Below are positions 8,280 through 16,818 of a DNA stretch of 64,000 bases, in pieces. The notes under the pieces were generated by a model that was not told where the DNA came from, made no database searches, and worked only from the letters and a program-made list of their open reading frames with translations. Within the stretch, counting starts at the first letter, position 1. The number at the start of each line of letters is the position of its first letter. Both the position numbers and the translations under genes were made by a program. Origin of the DNA: Archangium gephyra (GTDB taxonomy: Bacteria; Myxococcota; Myxococcia; Myxococcales; Myxococcaceae); assembly GCF_001027285.1 (NCBI RefSeq), contig NZ_CP011509.1, positions 3,418,501 to 3,482,500 of the forward strand, read 5' to 3'.

Positions 8280-11200
8280 TGCGCACGTCCTCTCTCCATC
8301 TGCTGGTGCTGGGTTGTGGGGTCCTTTCCGCCTCCCAGGCGCTGGCTTGGGATTCCATCTGCCACGAGTGGAGCAACCCGAACGCACGCGTCTCGGAACT
8401 GCGAGGCCACACCCAACGTGGTTGCTCCGGACCAGCCGCCGCGCGCGGGCGCTGGCGTGACCCGGACTCCCATCTGGACGAGCACCGCGCGGTGCTCCAG
8501 GTCGCCATGCAGGAGGCAGGCCTGCCATCCGACACGCTCGACACCCAGGTGATGACCATCTACACCCTGGGGAACCTCGTGGACGTGGGCCCGCCGCGCC
8601 CCCCGGTTTCCACCTTCCTCCCCCAACCGCTCGACGTCGCGGTGCTCCGGGCGGAGCTGCGCGCGTTCGCCGTGGACGAGCTCGCCCAGCTGCCGGACTT
8701 CTCGTGGTCTCTCGCGGACTGGGCCTCCGGCAACGAAACGTGTCCCATTCCCGAGTTGGCCGGCCAGCCCGCGAAGCTGAGCGGCGCCATCGCCTGCCAC
8801 GATTTCCCCACCCACATGGGAGCCCTCAACGCGTCGCACTTTCCACCTGAGAGCGAGCGTTGGTTCGGGTACATGCACCAGCTCGCCCTCCAACGCGCAG
8901 ATCAATGCCGCATCCAGCGAGCCACCGCGTACACGAAGGCAGTTGAGCGCACGGACGCGACCCGCGCCCGGGCGCTGGACGCGCGCTGGTTGCCCATCTG
9001 GCGCGAGTGCGAGACCGAGGTGCTCGCGCTGGAGGCGGTGGCCCAGCACTACCTGCAGGACTCCTGGTCCAGCGGGCACATGTGGCAGCGCTGGGGTTCG
9101 TCGACGCTCGAGAACTTCGAGCTCCCGAAGTCCACGGATCCGAAGTGGAACAGCCCCAGCGCCTCGGATGCCCTCCGGCGTCTGATCGTCGCGGAGATGG
9201 TCGCCATCAACGCGGGCACCATCCACGGGTCGGATCCGGTCTCGTACGAGAAGTTCCCCGCCTGGCTGCATCCCACCGTACTGGGCGATGCCATCTGCTA
9301 CCCCCGGTCGGCGGCGCTCTCCGCGCTCATGGCACCGGACGCGACCCAGAGGGCCGTCGCGGGGGACATGCACGTGCACGAGCTGCTGGGCGACACCCGG
9401 ACGCAAGCCCTCTTCGGCCTCTCGCGAGAGCAGCTGCACAACAAGCTCTCCAGCAGATTTTTCAGCGTGACGCCGGTGAACGACCTCGAGGAGCAGGGAA
9501 AGCGCATGCTGCAGTGCGCCTCCGGCAGCGTGCGCCAGGTCTATGACCGGCTCGCGGACAAGGCCACCTACGGAGCGCAGGCGTTCGGGGCGCCTTCGAG
9601 CGACGCAGCGCCGCCGCCGCCGGATTCCAGGTGCAACGCGCCTCGAGTGAACAACGCGACCTTCGCCCAGGGGTTCGAGCCCACCCTCCTCAAGCCCACC
9701 CTGGGGGAATGGTTGGCGGGCCTGCCCATCGACAACATCCCCTCGGACATCGAGAACCAGAGCACACTGGATTACCTCAAGAACCGCGGTATCGCCCTGG
9801 CCCTCGCGAGCGCCCGCCCGAACGGCACGGAGGGGGCCAACCTCGTGCACCCGGCCTTCACCTGGACGGAGACCGTCTGTCCGCCCAGAGCCCCCTGCCG
9901 TACCGTCACGCACTCCGAGGTGGCGGAGACGATGACCCTGCTGGGGGTCAAACCCAACGGGCATTATTCCTCGCCCCCCACCGGTACACAGCCCGCGCCC
10001 CATGCCGACCCGCCGCTGCCCTGGGGCAACGCGGACGAGCCCTCCAAGCTGGGGAGCGGTACGCCGGAGCAGTACCTCGCATCCACCTTCCACCGGGCCC
10101 ACGCGCCCTTCTGGTGCAGCCGCTTCACCGTGCCGAAGTTGCTGGAGCTGCGTGAGCGGGTGAGCACGGCCACCACGGAGGCGGCCCGATCCACGGCCTG
10201 CGGCGTATGCGTGGAAGTCACCTCCCGTCACATGCGGGTCGCCGGCCAGCCCGCACTGTGCGAGCTGGTGCGACCCGGCTCGGCCACCGTGGTCTCGGAG
10301 GAGGGGAACGACCCGCACAGCGCCGCCGAGGACCTGTGCGGCTGCGACCTGAACCTGGGCGTCCTGAGCAACGATGGCTTCCGGGTCCTCTCGGAGAACC
10401 TGTCCACCGGTGATGTTTCCGTGCGGCACGGGCCGGTGGAGGTGGGCCGGATTCCACGGGACGCCACGGTGGCCACCCGAGGCCGTGTGTTCCTGACCAA
10501 CTCGGATGGCCAGGTGGTGGGCCTGCGGGTGTCCTCCACGGGATTGCAGGAGCTGGACCTGGACCCGGCCACCAGCGCCACGCGCGCGTATGTGGGGAGC
10601 GACGTCCGGGCCATCGCCTTCACCGAGCAGAAGGGCCATGACTGGCTCTTCGTGGTGGACGGCGCCACGGATACGCTGCACACCTTTGATCTCGGGACGG
10701 AGCACGACGAGCGTTTCAAGGTCTGCTCCGTCCTCGACGTGGGGCGCGACGTGGTGCGCGCCGAGGGCGCCTGGGACATCGCCGTTACGGCCGACGGCAC
10801 GCGTGGATTCGTCTCACTGCGCGGTCCGTTGAACAACCCGGGTGACGCCATTGCCCTGGTGGACCTGATGGAGGCGACCACCTGCATGGGCCCCTACCGG
10901 CCCATCACCCACGTGAGCGGCTTCGGAGGAGGCTCCGGGCTCGGGGCCCTGGCTCTGAGCCCCGACGAGACGTTGCTCGCCGTCGCCGGACGCCGCCGCG
11001 CGATGTGCCTGGATCGCGTCTACACCAACGCGGCCGGCACCTCGGTCGAAGATGTGCAGGTGGGCTGCGACGACGTGTGGGTGCTGCGCGTGTCCCAGCT
11101 CGCCGCGGGCCCGCTCCCGTCGAGTGCGCTCTACACCTTCGGTGCGCGGAACACGCTGCCCACCCGCCCGGCTTCCTATCCGTACGCCGTCGCCTGGCAT

Positions 11201-11641
11201 CCGAGCGGGGCCAAGCTGGCCTTCGCGAACTTCTCCGGGCCACCGGATACCTGGCCTCGCTATGCCCCCCTGTCCCCCGGGGGAACTGTTTCCCTGGGCA
11301 GCATCTCTCCCGCCTACTGGAGCTACAACGTGGCCCTCGATGGGAACGTGATCGGCGAGACGGCGGAGTTCTCTCAGGACGGCAGCCGGCTCTATGTCGG
11401 CACCGGTGCCGGGACGCTCTTCGTGATGCCTGGGCCGGGCGAGTTCTGGGATGACCGGGAAGCGGACCCCGAGACGTACCTCCACGCGGTCAGCGCCCTC
11501 TTCGGCTCGTGGTACGGCGGCTGCTTCTACGACGGGCCATGCCCGGGGGGCCGGTGTCCGGCCAACTGCCCGAGAGGTGCGGAACTCCAGGTGAAGAAGT
11601 TCCCGGTCGGCTCGCCCATCCGCAAGCTGCTCCGCCTCTGA
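8279..11641 (+). CDS. Large secreted protein: zinc phospholipase C/P1-nuclease-like N-terminus plus beta-propeller
   Basis: 1120 residues from ATG 8279, overlapping the previous stop. The signal peptide ends ...SASQALA with predicted cleavage before Trp, so the mature chain would begin WDSICHEW. In zinc-dependent phospholipase C and S1/P1 nucleases the mature N-terminal Trp binds zinc. Further ligand-like motifs follow: HLDEH near residue 65 and HYLQDSWSSGH near residue 258 (H-x3-D-x5-H). From about residue 690 the sequence becomes beta-rich, with repeated DGTRGFVS or DETLLAVAG strands like a YVTN-type propeller. The tail is Cys-rich (CFYDGPCPGGRCPANCP). It is probably a secreted hydrolase with a propeller; the enzyme class is inferred from fold motifs only. 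Confidence 0.75.
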   Translation: MRTSSLHLLVLGCGVLSASQALAWDSICHEWSNPNARVSELRGHTQRGCSGPAAARGRWRDPDSHLDEHRAVLQVAMQEAGLPSDTLDTQVMTIYTLGNLVDVGPPRPPVSTFLPQPLDVAVLRAELRAFAVDELAQLPDFSWSLADWASGNETCPIPELAGQPAKLSGAIACHDFPTHMGALNASHFPPESERWFGYMHQLALQRADQCRIQRATAYTKAVERTDATRARALDARWLPIWRECETEVLALEAVAQHYLQDSWSSGHMWQRWGSSTLENFELPKSTDPKWNSPSASDALRRLIVAEMVAINAGTIHGSDPVSYEKFPAWLHPTVLGDAICYPRSAALSALMAPDATQRAVAGDMHVHELLGDTRTQALFGLSREQLHNKLSSRFFSVTPVNDLEEQGKRMLQCASGSVRQVYDRLADKATYGAQAFGAPSSDAAPPPPDSRCNAPRVNNATFAQGFEPTLLKPTLGEWLAGLPIDNIPSDIENQSTLDYLKNRGIALALASARPNGTEGANLVHPAFTWTETVCPPRAPCRTVTHSEVAETMTLLGVKPNGHYSSPPTGTQPAPHADPPLPWGNADEPSKLGSGTPEQYLASTFHRAHAPFWCSRFTVPKLLELRERVSTATTEAARSTACGVCVEVTSRHMRVAGQPALCELVRPGSATVVSEEGNDPHSAAEDLCGCDLNLGVLSNDGFRVLSENLSTGDVSVRHGPVEVGRIPRDATVATRGRVFLTNSDGQVVGLRVSSTGLQELDLDPATSATRAYVGSDVRAIAFTEQKGHDWLFVVDGATDTLHTFDLGTEHDERFKVCSVLDVGRDVVRAEGAWDIAVTADGTRGFVSLRGPLNNPGDAIALVDLMEATTCMGPYRPITHVSGFGGGSGLGALALSPDETLLAVAGRRRAMCLDRVYTNAAGTSVEDVQVGCDDVWVLRVSQLAAGPLPSSALYTFGARNTLPTRPASYPYAVAWHPSGAKLAFANFSGPPDTWPRYAPLSPGGTVSLGSISPAYWSYNVALDGNVIGETAEFSQDGSRLYVGTGAGTLFVMPGPGEFWDDREADPETYLHAVSALFGSWYGGCFYDGPCPGGRCPANCPRGAELQVKKFPVGSPIRKLLRL

Positions 11642-11653
11642 GTGGCCTCCCAG

Positions 11654-11685
11654 CGGGGCGGGCACACCGTTTGGTGCCCGCCCCG
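11654..11685. terminator. Strong hairpin between convergent genes
   Basis: A perfect 11-bp stem (GGGGCGGGCAC pairing with GTGCCCGCCCC), extended by one C-G pair, with an 8-base loop, lies between the stop codons at 11641 and 11695. It lacks a T run, but its position suits a shared terminator for both convergent genes. Confidence 0.75.
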
Positions 11686-11694
11686 GGCGCGGGC

Positions 11695-14211
11695 CTACGG
11701 CTTGAGCTGGAAGTAGAACAGGTCGCTGGCGCCGCGTGGCGTGTAGTCGCGGCCGTCCTGGTGGACGGGGAAGGCGAAGTCACTGCCCACCACCACCGAG
11801 CCCCCCGGTTGGGGCGCGAGCTGGAGCGCGGGGTAGTAATCCCCGCCCAGGAGATCCCTGTCGAAGGAGCGGGACCAGAGGTGCGCGCCGCCCGACGCGG
11901 AGTAGCGCGCCACGAAGGGCGTGTAGCCGAAGCCGGTCGGCGCGCCGAGGGAGCCTCCGCCCACGTCGTAGTCGTAGCCGTAACCGGTGACGGTGAGCGT
12001 CCCCCCGGCGTCCGTGACGAGCCCCCGGGTGGAGGCGGCTCCCAGGCTCCGGATCCACCCGTCCGCCCCCGAGGCGCTCAGTGTGCCGGTGAAGCCACTG
12101 ACGTTGTCCGGCCCGCCCGGGTCCTCCGGACTGCCTCCGGTGTACGAGGTGCCGCCGAAGGTGAAGGTCGCGCCGAGGTTGGCGGTGAAGGCCACGCCGC
12201 TCGTGCCCAGCGGCTGCACGCCGACGACCTCGCCGTAGGCCCCGAGGAACAGCTTCTTCCACACGAAGGCGCCCGAGGCGCTGTACTTCGCGATGTAGGG
12301 GGCGCGCGTGCCGGTCTGCCCATCCCCGAGGTCCCCGTAGCTGTTCACATGGCCGCCCACGAGGACGTTGCCCGCGGGGTCGGTGGCCACGGCGCGGACC
12401 CACCCCGGCATGGTGAAGCCTCCCGCCTCGAAGGCCCTGGACCAGAGGTGCTGGCCGCTCCAGGAGAACTTCGCGACGAAGCCGCCCGCGAAGGGATCCT
12501 CCGGGTAGGTACTGGAGCCGCCCGCGGAGAGCGTCCCGCCTCCGAGGTCCATCTGTCCGTGGAAGCCGCCGCCGACGATGAGGCTGCCGTTGGCATCGGT
12601 GGCCACCGAGGTGGGAATCACCGGCCAGTATTCGAGCTCACCCTCGGGCGGACGCACGTAGGTGGCGCTGAAGCCATGGGCCCACTCGGTCTGTCCGGTG
12701 GGGGAGAACTTGGCGATGAAGAGCGCGGGCGTGTAGTCGCTCATGGGCGCGGAGGGCAGGGGACCGGAGCCCAGGTCCGGCGAGCCACCGTAGTTGCCCA
12801 CCACGAGGATGTTGCCCAGGGACGTCACGGCGAGGGCGCGCACGCGCACGTTGCCGGTGGTCACCTGGCGGCTCCACACGGGCGTGCCGTCCGCGGTGTA
12901 GCGCGCGAGCGCGAAGCCCTTCTGGTTGGGGAAGGGCGCGTCACCGAAGAGGCCCGCCGCCACGAAGTTGCCCTGGGCGTCCGAGGCCAGGGCATGCAGC
13001 CGCTCGACGCCCACGCCGCCGTAGTGCCGCGTCCACCCGGTGAGGCCGCCCCCCGTTCCGCGGTAGGTGCAGTAGGGGTCCGACTCCACGGTGAGCATCA
13101 GCCGCGGGCGCAGCTCGTACTGGCTCCAATCCGTGTCCCCCGAGTAGAAGTCCGCGCCGTCATTCGACTCGGGCAGGAGGCCGAAGCTGTAGATGCCGTC
13201 GTTCGTCACGATGGACGACACGTCGTACTCCGCCCAGGTGCCGGCCGAGAGGGCGCCAAGGTTGCCCACCGGGCCGCCGAAGAGGGCCGGCCGGGTGTTC
13301 CAGTCGATGTCGTAGTCGGGAGGCACGGGCCACTGGTCGCCGGCGCGGTGGAGCACCGGGCCGTTCGTGGTGCCGTCGGTGACGTAGAGCCGCAGCTTCG
13401 CCTGGCGCACGTGCCACTCCTCGAGCAGGCTGAAGCGGAACTGGACGAAGCTCTCCAGGCGCTCGGGCGATGCGTCCACCCGCAGCATCGGCTCGCTCCC
13501 GGAGCGGCGCGTGGGCTGGCTCTGGGACACATACCCGTCATAGGTGGACGGGATGTCGATCGTCGTCGTCTCCGTCCGGGGCATGCAGCCGAGGCCGGGC
13601 TCCACGGTGAGGACGAGCTGGGGCCTCCAGTCCGTCCGGCTGTGCTCGCGCGAGGCGAAGTCCGTGCCGTTGCCCGAGGTGCCCACCAGGACGAAGTCGG
13701 CCTGGCCGTTGCCGCGCACCACGCTCGAGACGTCGTACTCCACCCAGGTGCCGCTGGAGATGGCGCCCGTGTCACCCACGGCGGCGCCGCTCGGCCCGGG
13801 CCGGTTGTTCCAGGTGAGGCCCGTCTCCGTCCACCCGCCGCTCGCGCGGTGGAGCAGCGGCCCGTCCGTGGTGCCGTCGGTCGCGTACAGCCGCAGCACC
13901 GCGCGGCTCACCACGCCCGTCACCCCACTCACGTTGAAGCGCAGGTAGCTCTCCGCCAGCGGCGAGGCGTCCGCCACCAGCTTGCCCTCGCCGCCGAAGT
14001 TCAGCGCGGGGTTGGCCTGCTCCACGCGTGCATCGGCGCTCGCCGCGAAGGTCAGCGAGGTGGCCGCCTCCTGCCGCAGGACCGCGGGAGACTCGGGGCT
14101 CACCTGCCCCGTGGATCGCTCCTGCGTCTCCTCCCCTCCACAGTGAGCGAGCAGCATCACCGCCGCGAGCCCTCCCACGCACCTGCTTCCCCACGCTCCT
14201 CCGTGCTTCAT
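11695..14211 (-). CDS. DNRLRE-domain lipoprotein with beta-propeller repeats
   Basis: 838 residues from ATG 14211, preceded by GGAGGCGGG. The signal ends in a lipobox (VMLLAH-C). Two tandem DNRLRE-type carbohydrate-binding-like modules follow (about residues 45-210 and 215-395). Each has the pattern of a leading ADARV or YDGYV strand, SYLRFNVSG or FVQFRFSL, LRLYxTDGTT and a WNxRP segment. The remainder is a repeat region with ALASDAQGNFVAAG, ALAVTSLGNILVVGNYGG and ATDPAGNVLVGG, characteristic of SBBP/NHL-like propellers. It is expected on the cell surface; the function may be adhesion or substrate recognition, which is inference. Confidence 0.88.
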   Translation of the reverse strand: MKHGGAWGSRCVGGLAAVMLLAHCGGEETQERSTGQVSPESPAVLRQEAATSLTFAASADARVEQANPALNFGGEGKLVADASPLAESYLRFNVSGVTGVVSRAVLRLYATDGTTDGPLLHRASGGWTETGLTWNNRPGPSGAAVGDTGAISSGTWVEYDVSSVVRGNGQADFVLVGTSGNGTDFASREHSRTDWRPQLVLTVEPGLGCMPRTETTTIDIPSTYDGYVSQSQPTRRSGSEPMLRVDASPERLESFVQFRFSLLEEWHVRQAKLRLYVTDGTTNGPVLHRAGDQWPVPPDYDIDWNTRPALFGGPVGNLGALSAGTWAEYDVSSIVTNDGIYSFGLLPESNDGADFYSGDTDWSQYELRPRLMLTVESDPYCTYRGTGGGLTGWTRHYGGVGVERLHALASDAQGNFVAAGLFGDAPFPNQKGFALARYTADGTPVWSRQVTTGNVRVRALAVTSLGNILVVGNYGGSPDLGSGPLPSAPMSDYTPALFIAKFSPTGQTEWAHGFSATYVRPPEGELEYWPVIPTSVATDANGSLIVGGGFHGQMDLGGGTLSAGGSSTYPEDPFAGGFVAKFSWSGQHLWSRAFEAGGFTMPGWVRAVATDPAGNVLVGGHVNSYGDLGDGQTGTRAPYIAKYSASGAFVWKKLFLGAYGEVVGVQPLGTSGVAFTANLGATFTFGGTSYTGGSPEDPGGPDNVSGFTGTLSASGADGWIRSLGAASTRGLVTDAGGTLTVTGYGYDYDVGGGSLGAPTGFGYTPFVARYSASGGAHLWSRSFDRDLLGGDYYPALQLAPQPGGSVVVGSDFAFPVHQDGRDYTPRGASDLFYFQLKP

Positions 14212-14481
14212 CCCGCCTCCCAGGGGCTGTGCTTCGCGCGAGGGCGGTGTGCACCCACCATGCCCCGGGATTTCCCGTCTGGCGGCGAGGGGAGTGGCCG
14301 GGAATGCACGGCTCCGTGACGAAGTGGGCATGGGCGTGTCCCGGGGTGGGAACAGGCTTTCCCGGGTTGGGAAGCGAGCGGCCTACCCAGCGTGCCGCCT
14401 TGCGTCATGGAGAGGTCCGCCCATTGCGGCCCGGGGTGGTGTAGATGGAGGAGCCTTCCGCTTGAACCCGGAGCCACTTCC

Positions 14482-15927
14482 ATGAGCACCAGCCCCCGGC
14501 TGAACACCACCACCGCCGCCGCCTCGTCCGAGCGCATCTGGGAGGAGGAGATCCTTCCCCGGCTGCACGAGTACATCCGCATTCCGAACAAGTCCCCCGC
14601 CTTCGAGCCGGACTGGGCGAAGAAGGGGCACATGGACAAGGCGGTGAAGCTCATCGCCGGCTGGTGCGAGTCCCAGGCGAAGTACCTCCCCGGGCTGAAG
14701 GTGGAGGTGGTGACGCTCAAGAACGAGAAGGGCGAGGAGCGCACCCCCGTCATCTACATGGACATCCCGGGCACCGGGGATGACACCGTGGTGCTCTACG
14801 GCCACCTGGACAAGCAGCCCGAGATGACGGGCTGGCGCGCGGGCCTCTCCCCCTGGGAGCCGGTGCGCGAGGGTGACCGGCTCTACGGCCGCGGTGGCGC
14901 CGATGACGGCTACTCGGCGTTCGGCTCGCTCGCCGCCATCCGCCTGCTCAAGGAGCAGGGCATTCCCCACGCGCGCTGCGTGGTGATCATCGAGGCCTGC
15001 GAGGAGAGCGGCAGCTATGATCTGCCGGCGTACATCGAGCACCTCGTGCCGCGCATCGGCAAGGCGTCGCTCGTGGTGTGCCTGGACTCCGGCTGCGCCA
15101 ACTATGATCAGCTGTGGATGACCACGTCGCTGCGCGGGCTCATCGCCGGCAACCTGCGCGTGGAGATCCTCAGCGAGGGCGTGCACTCGGGTGACGCGAG
15201 CGGCATCGTGCCCTCGTCCTTCCGGATTCTGCGGCAGGTCCTCTCGCGCGTGGAGGAGGAGCAGACGGGCCGCATCCGCGTGGAGGGCCTCCAGGTGCAC
15301 ATCCCCCAGGCGCGCCGCGAGCAGGCCGCCGCCGTGGCCGAGGTGCTGGGCGAGGAGGTGTACTCGAAGTTCCCCTGGGTGCCTGGCGCCCGTCCGATGA
15401 CGGCCGACCGCACCGAGCAGATCCTCAACCGCACCTGGCGCGCGGCGCTCTCCGTCACGGGCATGGAGGGCATCCCGGCCCTCGGCAGCGCGGGCAACGT
15501 GCTGCGCCCCTTCACCGCGGTGAAGCTGTCCGTGCGCATTCCTCCGCGGCTGGATCCCAAGGCGGCCATCCAGTCCCTCAAGCAGGCGCTGGAGGCGGAT
15601 CCTCCCTACGGCGCCAAGGTGACGTTCGAGGGTGAGAAGGCCAGCGCCGGCTGGGACGCGCCGCCGCTCGAGAAGTGGCTGGAGCAGGCCATCCACGACG
15701 CCTCGCGCGCCTTCTTCGGCAAGCCCTTCATGGCCATGGGCGAGGGCGGCACCATTCCGTTCATGGAGATGCTCGGCAAGCGCTTCCCCGAGGCGCAGTT
15801 CCTCATCACCGGCGTGCTCGGCCCCAACAGCAACGCCCACGGGCCCAACGAGTACCTCCACATCCCCACCGGCAAGAAGCTCACCTGCTGCGTGGCCAGC
15901 GTCATCGCCTCGCACTCCCAGCGGTAG
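14482..15927 (+). CDS. M20 family zinc dipeptidase
   Basis: 481 residues from ATG 14482, the usual length for CNDP/DUG1-like M20 peptidases. Metal-site segments are in order: VVLYGHLDKQPEM (His), YGRGGADDGYSAF (bridging Asp), IIEACEESGSYD (catalytic Glu and ligand Glu), CLDSGC (Asp) and the late GPNSNAHGPNE His. Between them is the dimerisation lid with EGVHSGDASGIVPSSF. There is no signal peptide, so it is cytoplasmic. It is divergent from the DNRLRE lipoprotein across a 270-bp spacer. It probably cleaves dipeptides or related amide substrates. Confidence 0.93.
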   Translation: MSTSPRLNTTTAAASSERIWEEEILPRLHEYIRIPNKSPAFEPDWAKKGHMDKAVKLIAGWCESQAKYLPGLKVEVVTLKNEKGEERTPVIYMDIPGTGDDTVVLYGHLDKQPEMTGWRAGLSPWEPVREGDRLYGRGGADDGYSAFGSLAAIRLLKEQGIPHARCVVIIEACEESGSYDLPAYIEHLVPRIGKASLVVCLDSGCANYDQLWMTTSLRGLIAGNLRVEILSEGVHSGDASGIVPSSFRILRQVLSRVEEEQTGRIRVEGLQVHIPQARREQAAAVAEVLGEEVYSKFPWVPGARPMTADRTEQILNRTWRAALSVTGMEGIPALGSAGNVLRPFTAVKLSVRIPPRLDPKAAIQSLKQALEADPPYGAKVTFEGEKASAGWDAPPLEKWLEQAIHDASRAFFGKPFMAMGEGGTIPFMEMLGKRFPEAQFLITGVLGPNSNAHGPNEYLHIPTGKKLTCCVASVIASHSQR

Positions 15928-15946
15928 GCACTGACTGTCACACGCG

Positions 15947-15976
15947 GGCCCTGGTCCTCTCGCCGAGGCCAGGGCC
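15947..15976. terminator. Hairpin after the M20 peptidase gene
   Basis: GGCCCTGG at 15947-15954 pairs with CCAGGGCC at 15969-15976, with a TT following. It lies between the convergent stops at 15927 and 15994 and could serve both genes. Confidence 0.7.
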
Positions 15977-15993
15977 TTCGTGTTTCCGCGCGC

Positions 15994-16572
15994 TCAGAAG
16001 AGGCTCACGGGAGCCGGGGGCGCGGCGGCCTGGAACTGGCTGATGCCGGCCAGCTCCGGCGGGGCGCCCGAGGCCAGCGACTGCAGCGCCTGGGGGTTCT
16101 GCGCCAGCTGCTGGAGCAGCTCCGGGTTTTCCGCCAGCTGCTTGAGCAGCTCGGGGTTCTCCAGCAGCTTCTTGGCCAGCTCCGGGCTCTGCTGCAGCAG
16201 CTTCTTCAGCAGCTCGAGGATGCCACCGGCGCCCTCGGCGCCACCCGCGGCGGGCGCACCACCACCCGCGCCACCGGCACCTTCAGCGCCACCCTTGCCA
16301 CCGGCACCCTCGGCGCCACCCTTGCCACCGGCGGCCCCGTCCAGGCCCAGCGCGCCGAGCAGCTTCTTGGCGTCCACGCCCAGGGTGTCACACAGCTTCT
16401 TGATGCCCTCCACCGCGCCCTTGAGGTCGCCCGAGGCCAGCTTCTGGCTGACGTCGGAGACGAGCCCCTCCAGCTTCGCCGCGGGGGTCTGCTGGAGACC
16501 GCCCACCGGCGAGGAACGGGACACGTTGGAGAAGGAACCGACCGCGCTGCCCTTGATGGAGGAGATGCTCAT
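15994..16572 (-). CDS. Signal-less Gly/Ala-rich protein with NPELL-type repeats (putative sigma-54-controlled)
   Basis: 192 residues, not matched to a named family. Residues 1-30 are Ser-rich (MSISSIKGSAVGS) without a hydrophobic signal. Residues 30-75 form helices around KLCDTLGVDAKKLLGALGL. Residues 78-118 are a low-complexity Gly/Ala/Glu linker built on GGKGGAEGA repeats. The C-terminal part has ten-residue helical repeats of the form NPELLKQLAE, faintly like STI1/ubiquilin repeats. Upstream on the same strand lie a -24/-12 promoter (16633-16650) and a perfect palindrome identical in form to those before the M4 protease gene. It is likely controlled by the FHA activator at 39035-40417 and may be an exported or structural partner; the function is unknown. 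Confidence 0.8.
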   Translation of the reverse strand: MSISSIKGSAVGSFSNVSRSSPVGGLQQTPAAKLEGLVSDVSQKLASGDLKGAVEGIKKLCDTLGVDAKKLLGALGLDGAAGGKGGAEGAGGKGGAEGAGGAGGGAPAAGGAEGAGGILELLKKLLQQSPELAKKLLENPELLKQLAENPELLQQLAQNPQALQSLASGAPPELAGISQFQAAAPPAPVSLF

Positions 16573-16632
16573 GGCGTTGACCCCGATGGGTGGTGAGGGA
16601 GGCGCCCACTTGTGGGCGGCATGCTCACCTCA

Positions 16633-16650
16633 GAGCATCAGGTGTGCCAA
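16633..16650 (-). promoter_or_regulatory. Sigma-54 (-24/-12) promoter for the NPELL-repeat gene
   Basis: On the minus strand the sequence TTGGCACACCTGATGCTC has the invariant GG and GC separated by exactly ten bases, with the TGGCAC -24 block intact. It lies about 60 bp upstream of ATG 16572 and about 130 bp downstream of the palindrome at 16778-16799, the normal distance for an activator bound upstream. Its first eight bases after TT are the same as in the promoter at 38862-38879. Confidence 0.8.
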
Positions 16651-16770
16651 TCAGCTCCAAGGGCCACGGGGCTCGCTAAAGGCCCGGGATTCCTCGGGAG
16701 GCGCCCGAGCGCCCCGCGTGGGCGGGTGACTTCACCCACCCGCGAGGGGCCCGGGAGCCTGATGAGTCCC

Positions 16771-16799
16771 GTCACCAGGTGGTGACAACCGTCACCACC
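16771..16799. promoter_or_regulatory. Palindromic activator site, same as those before the M4 protease gene
   Basis: GGTGGTGAC-AACC-GTCACCACC at 16778-16799 is a perfect inverted repeat with 9-bp arms. A second GTCACC copy at 16771 makes an overlapping GTCACC-AGGT-GGTGAC palindrome. The core GGTGAC-N4-GTCACC is the one repeated at 38953-39029. A weaker GGGTGA-CT-TCACCC repeat is at 16724-16737. Confidence 0.75.
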
Positions 16800-16818
16800 C
16801 GGCGGTCCGGACGTGAGC

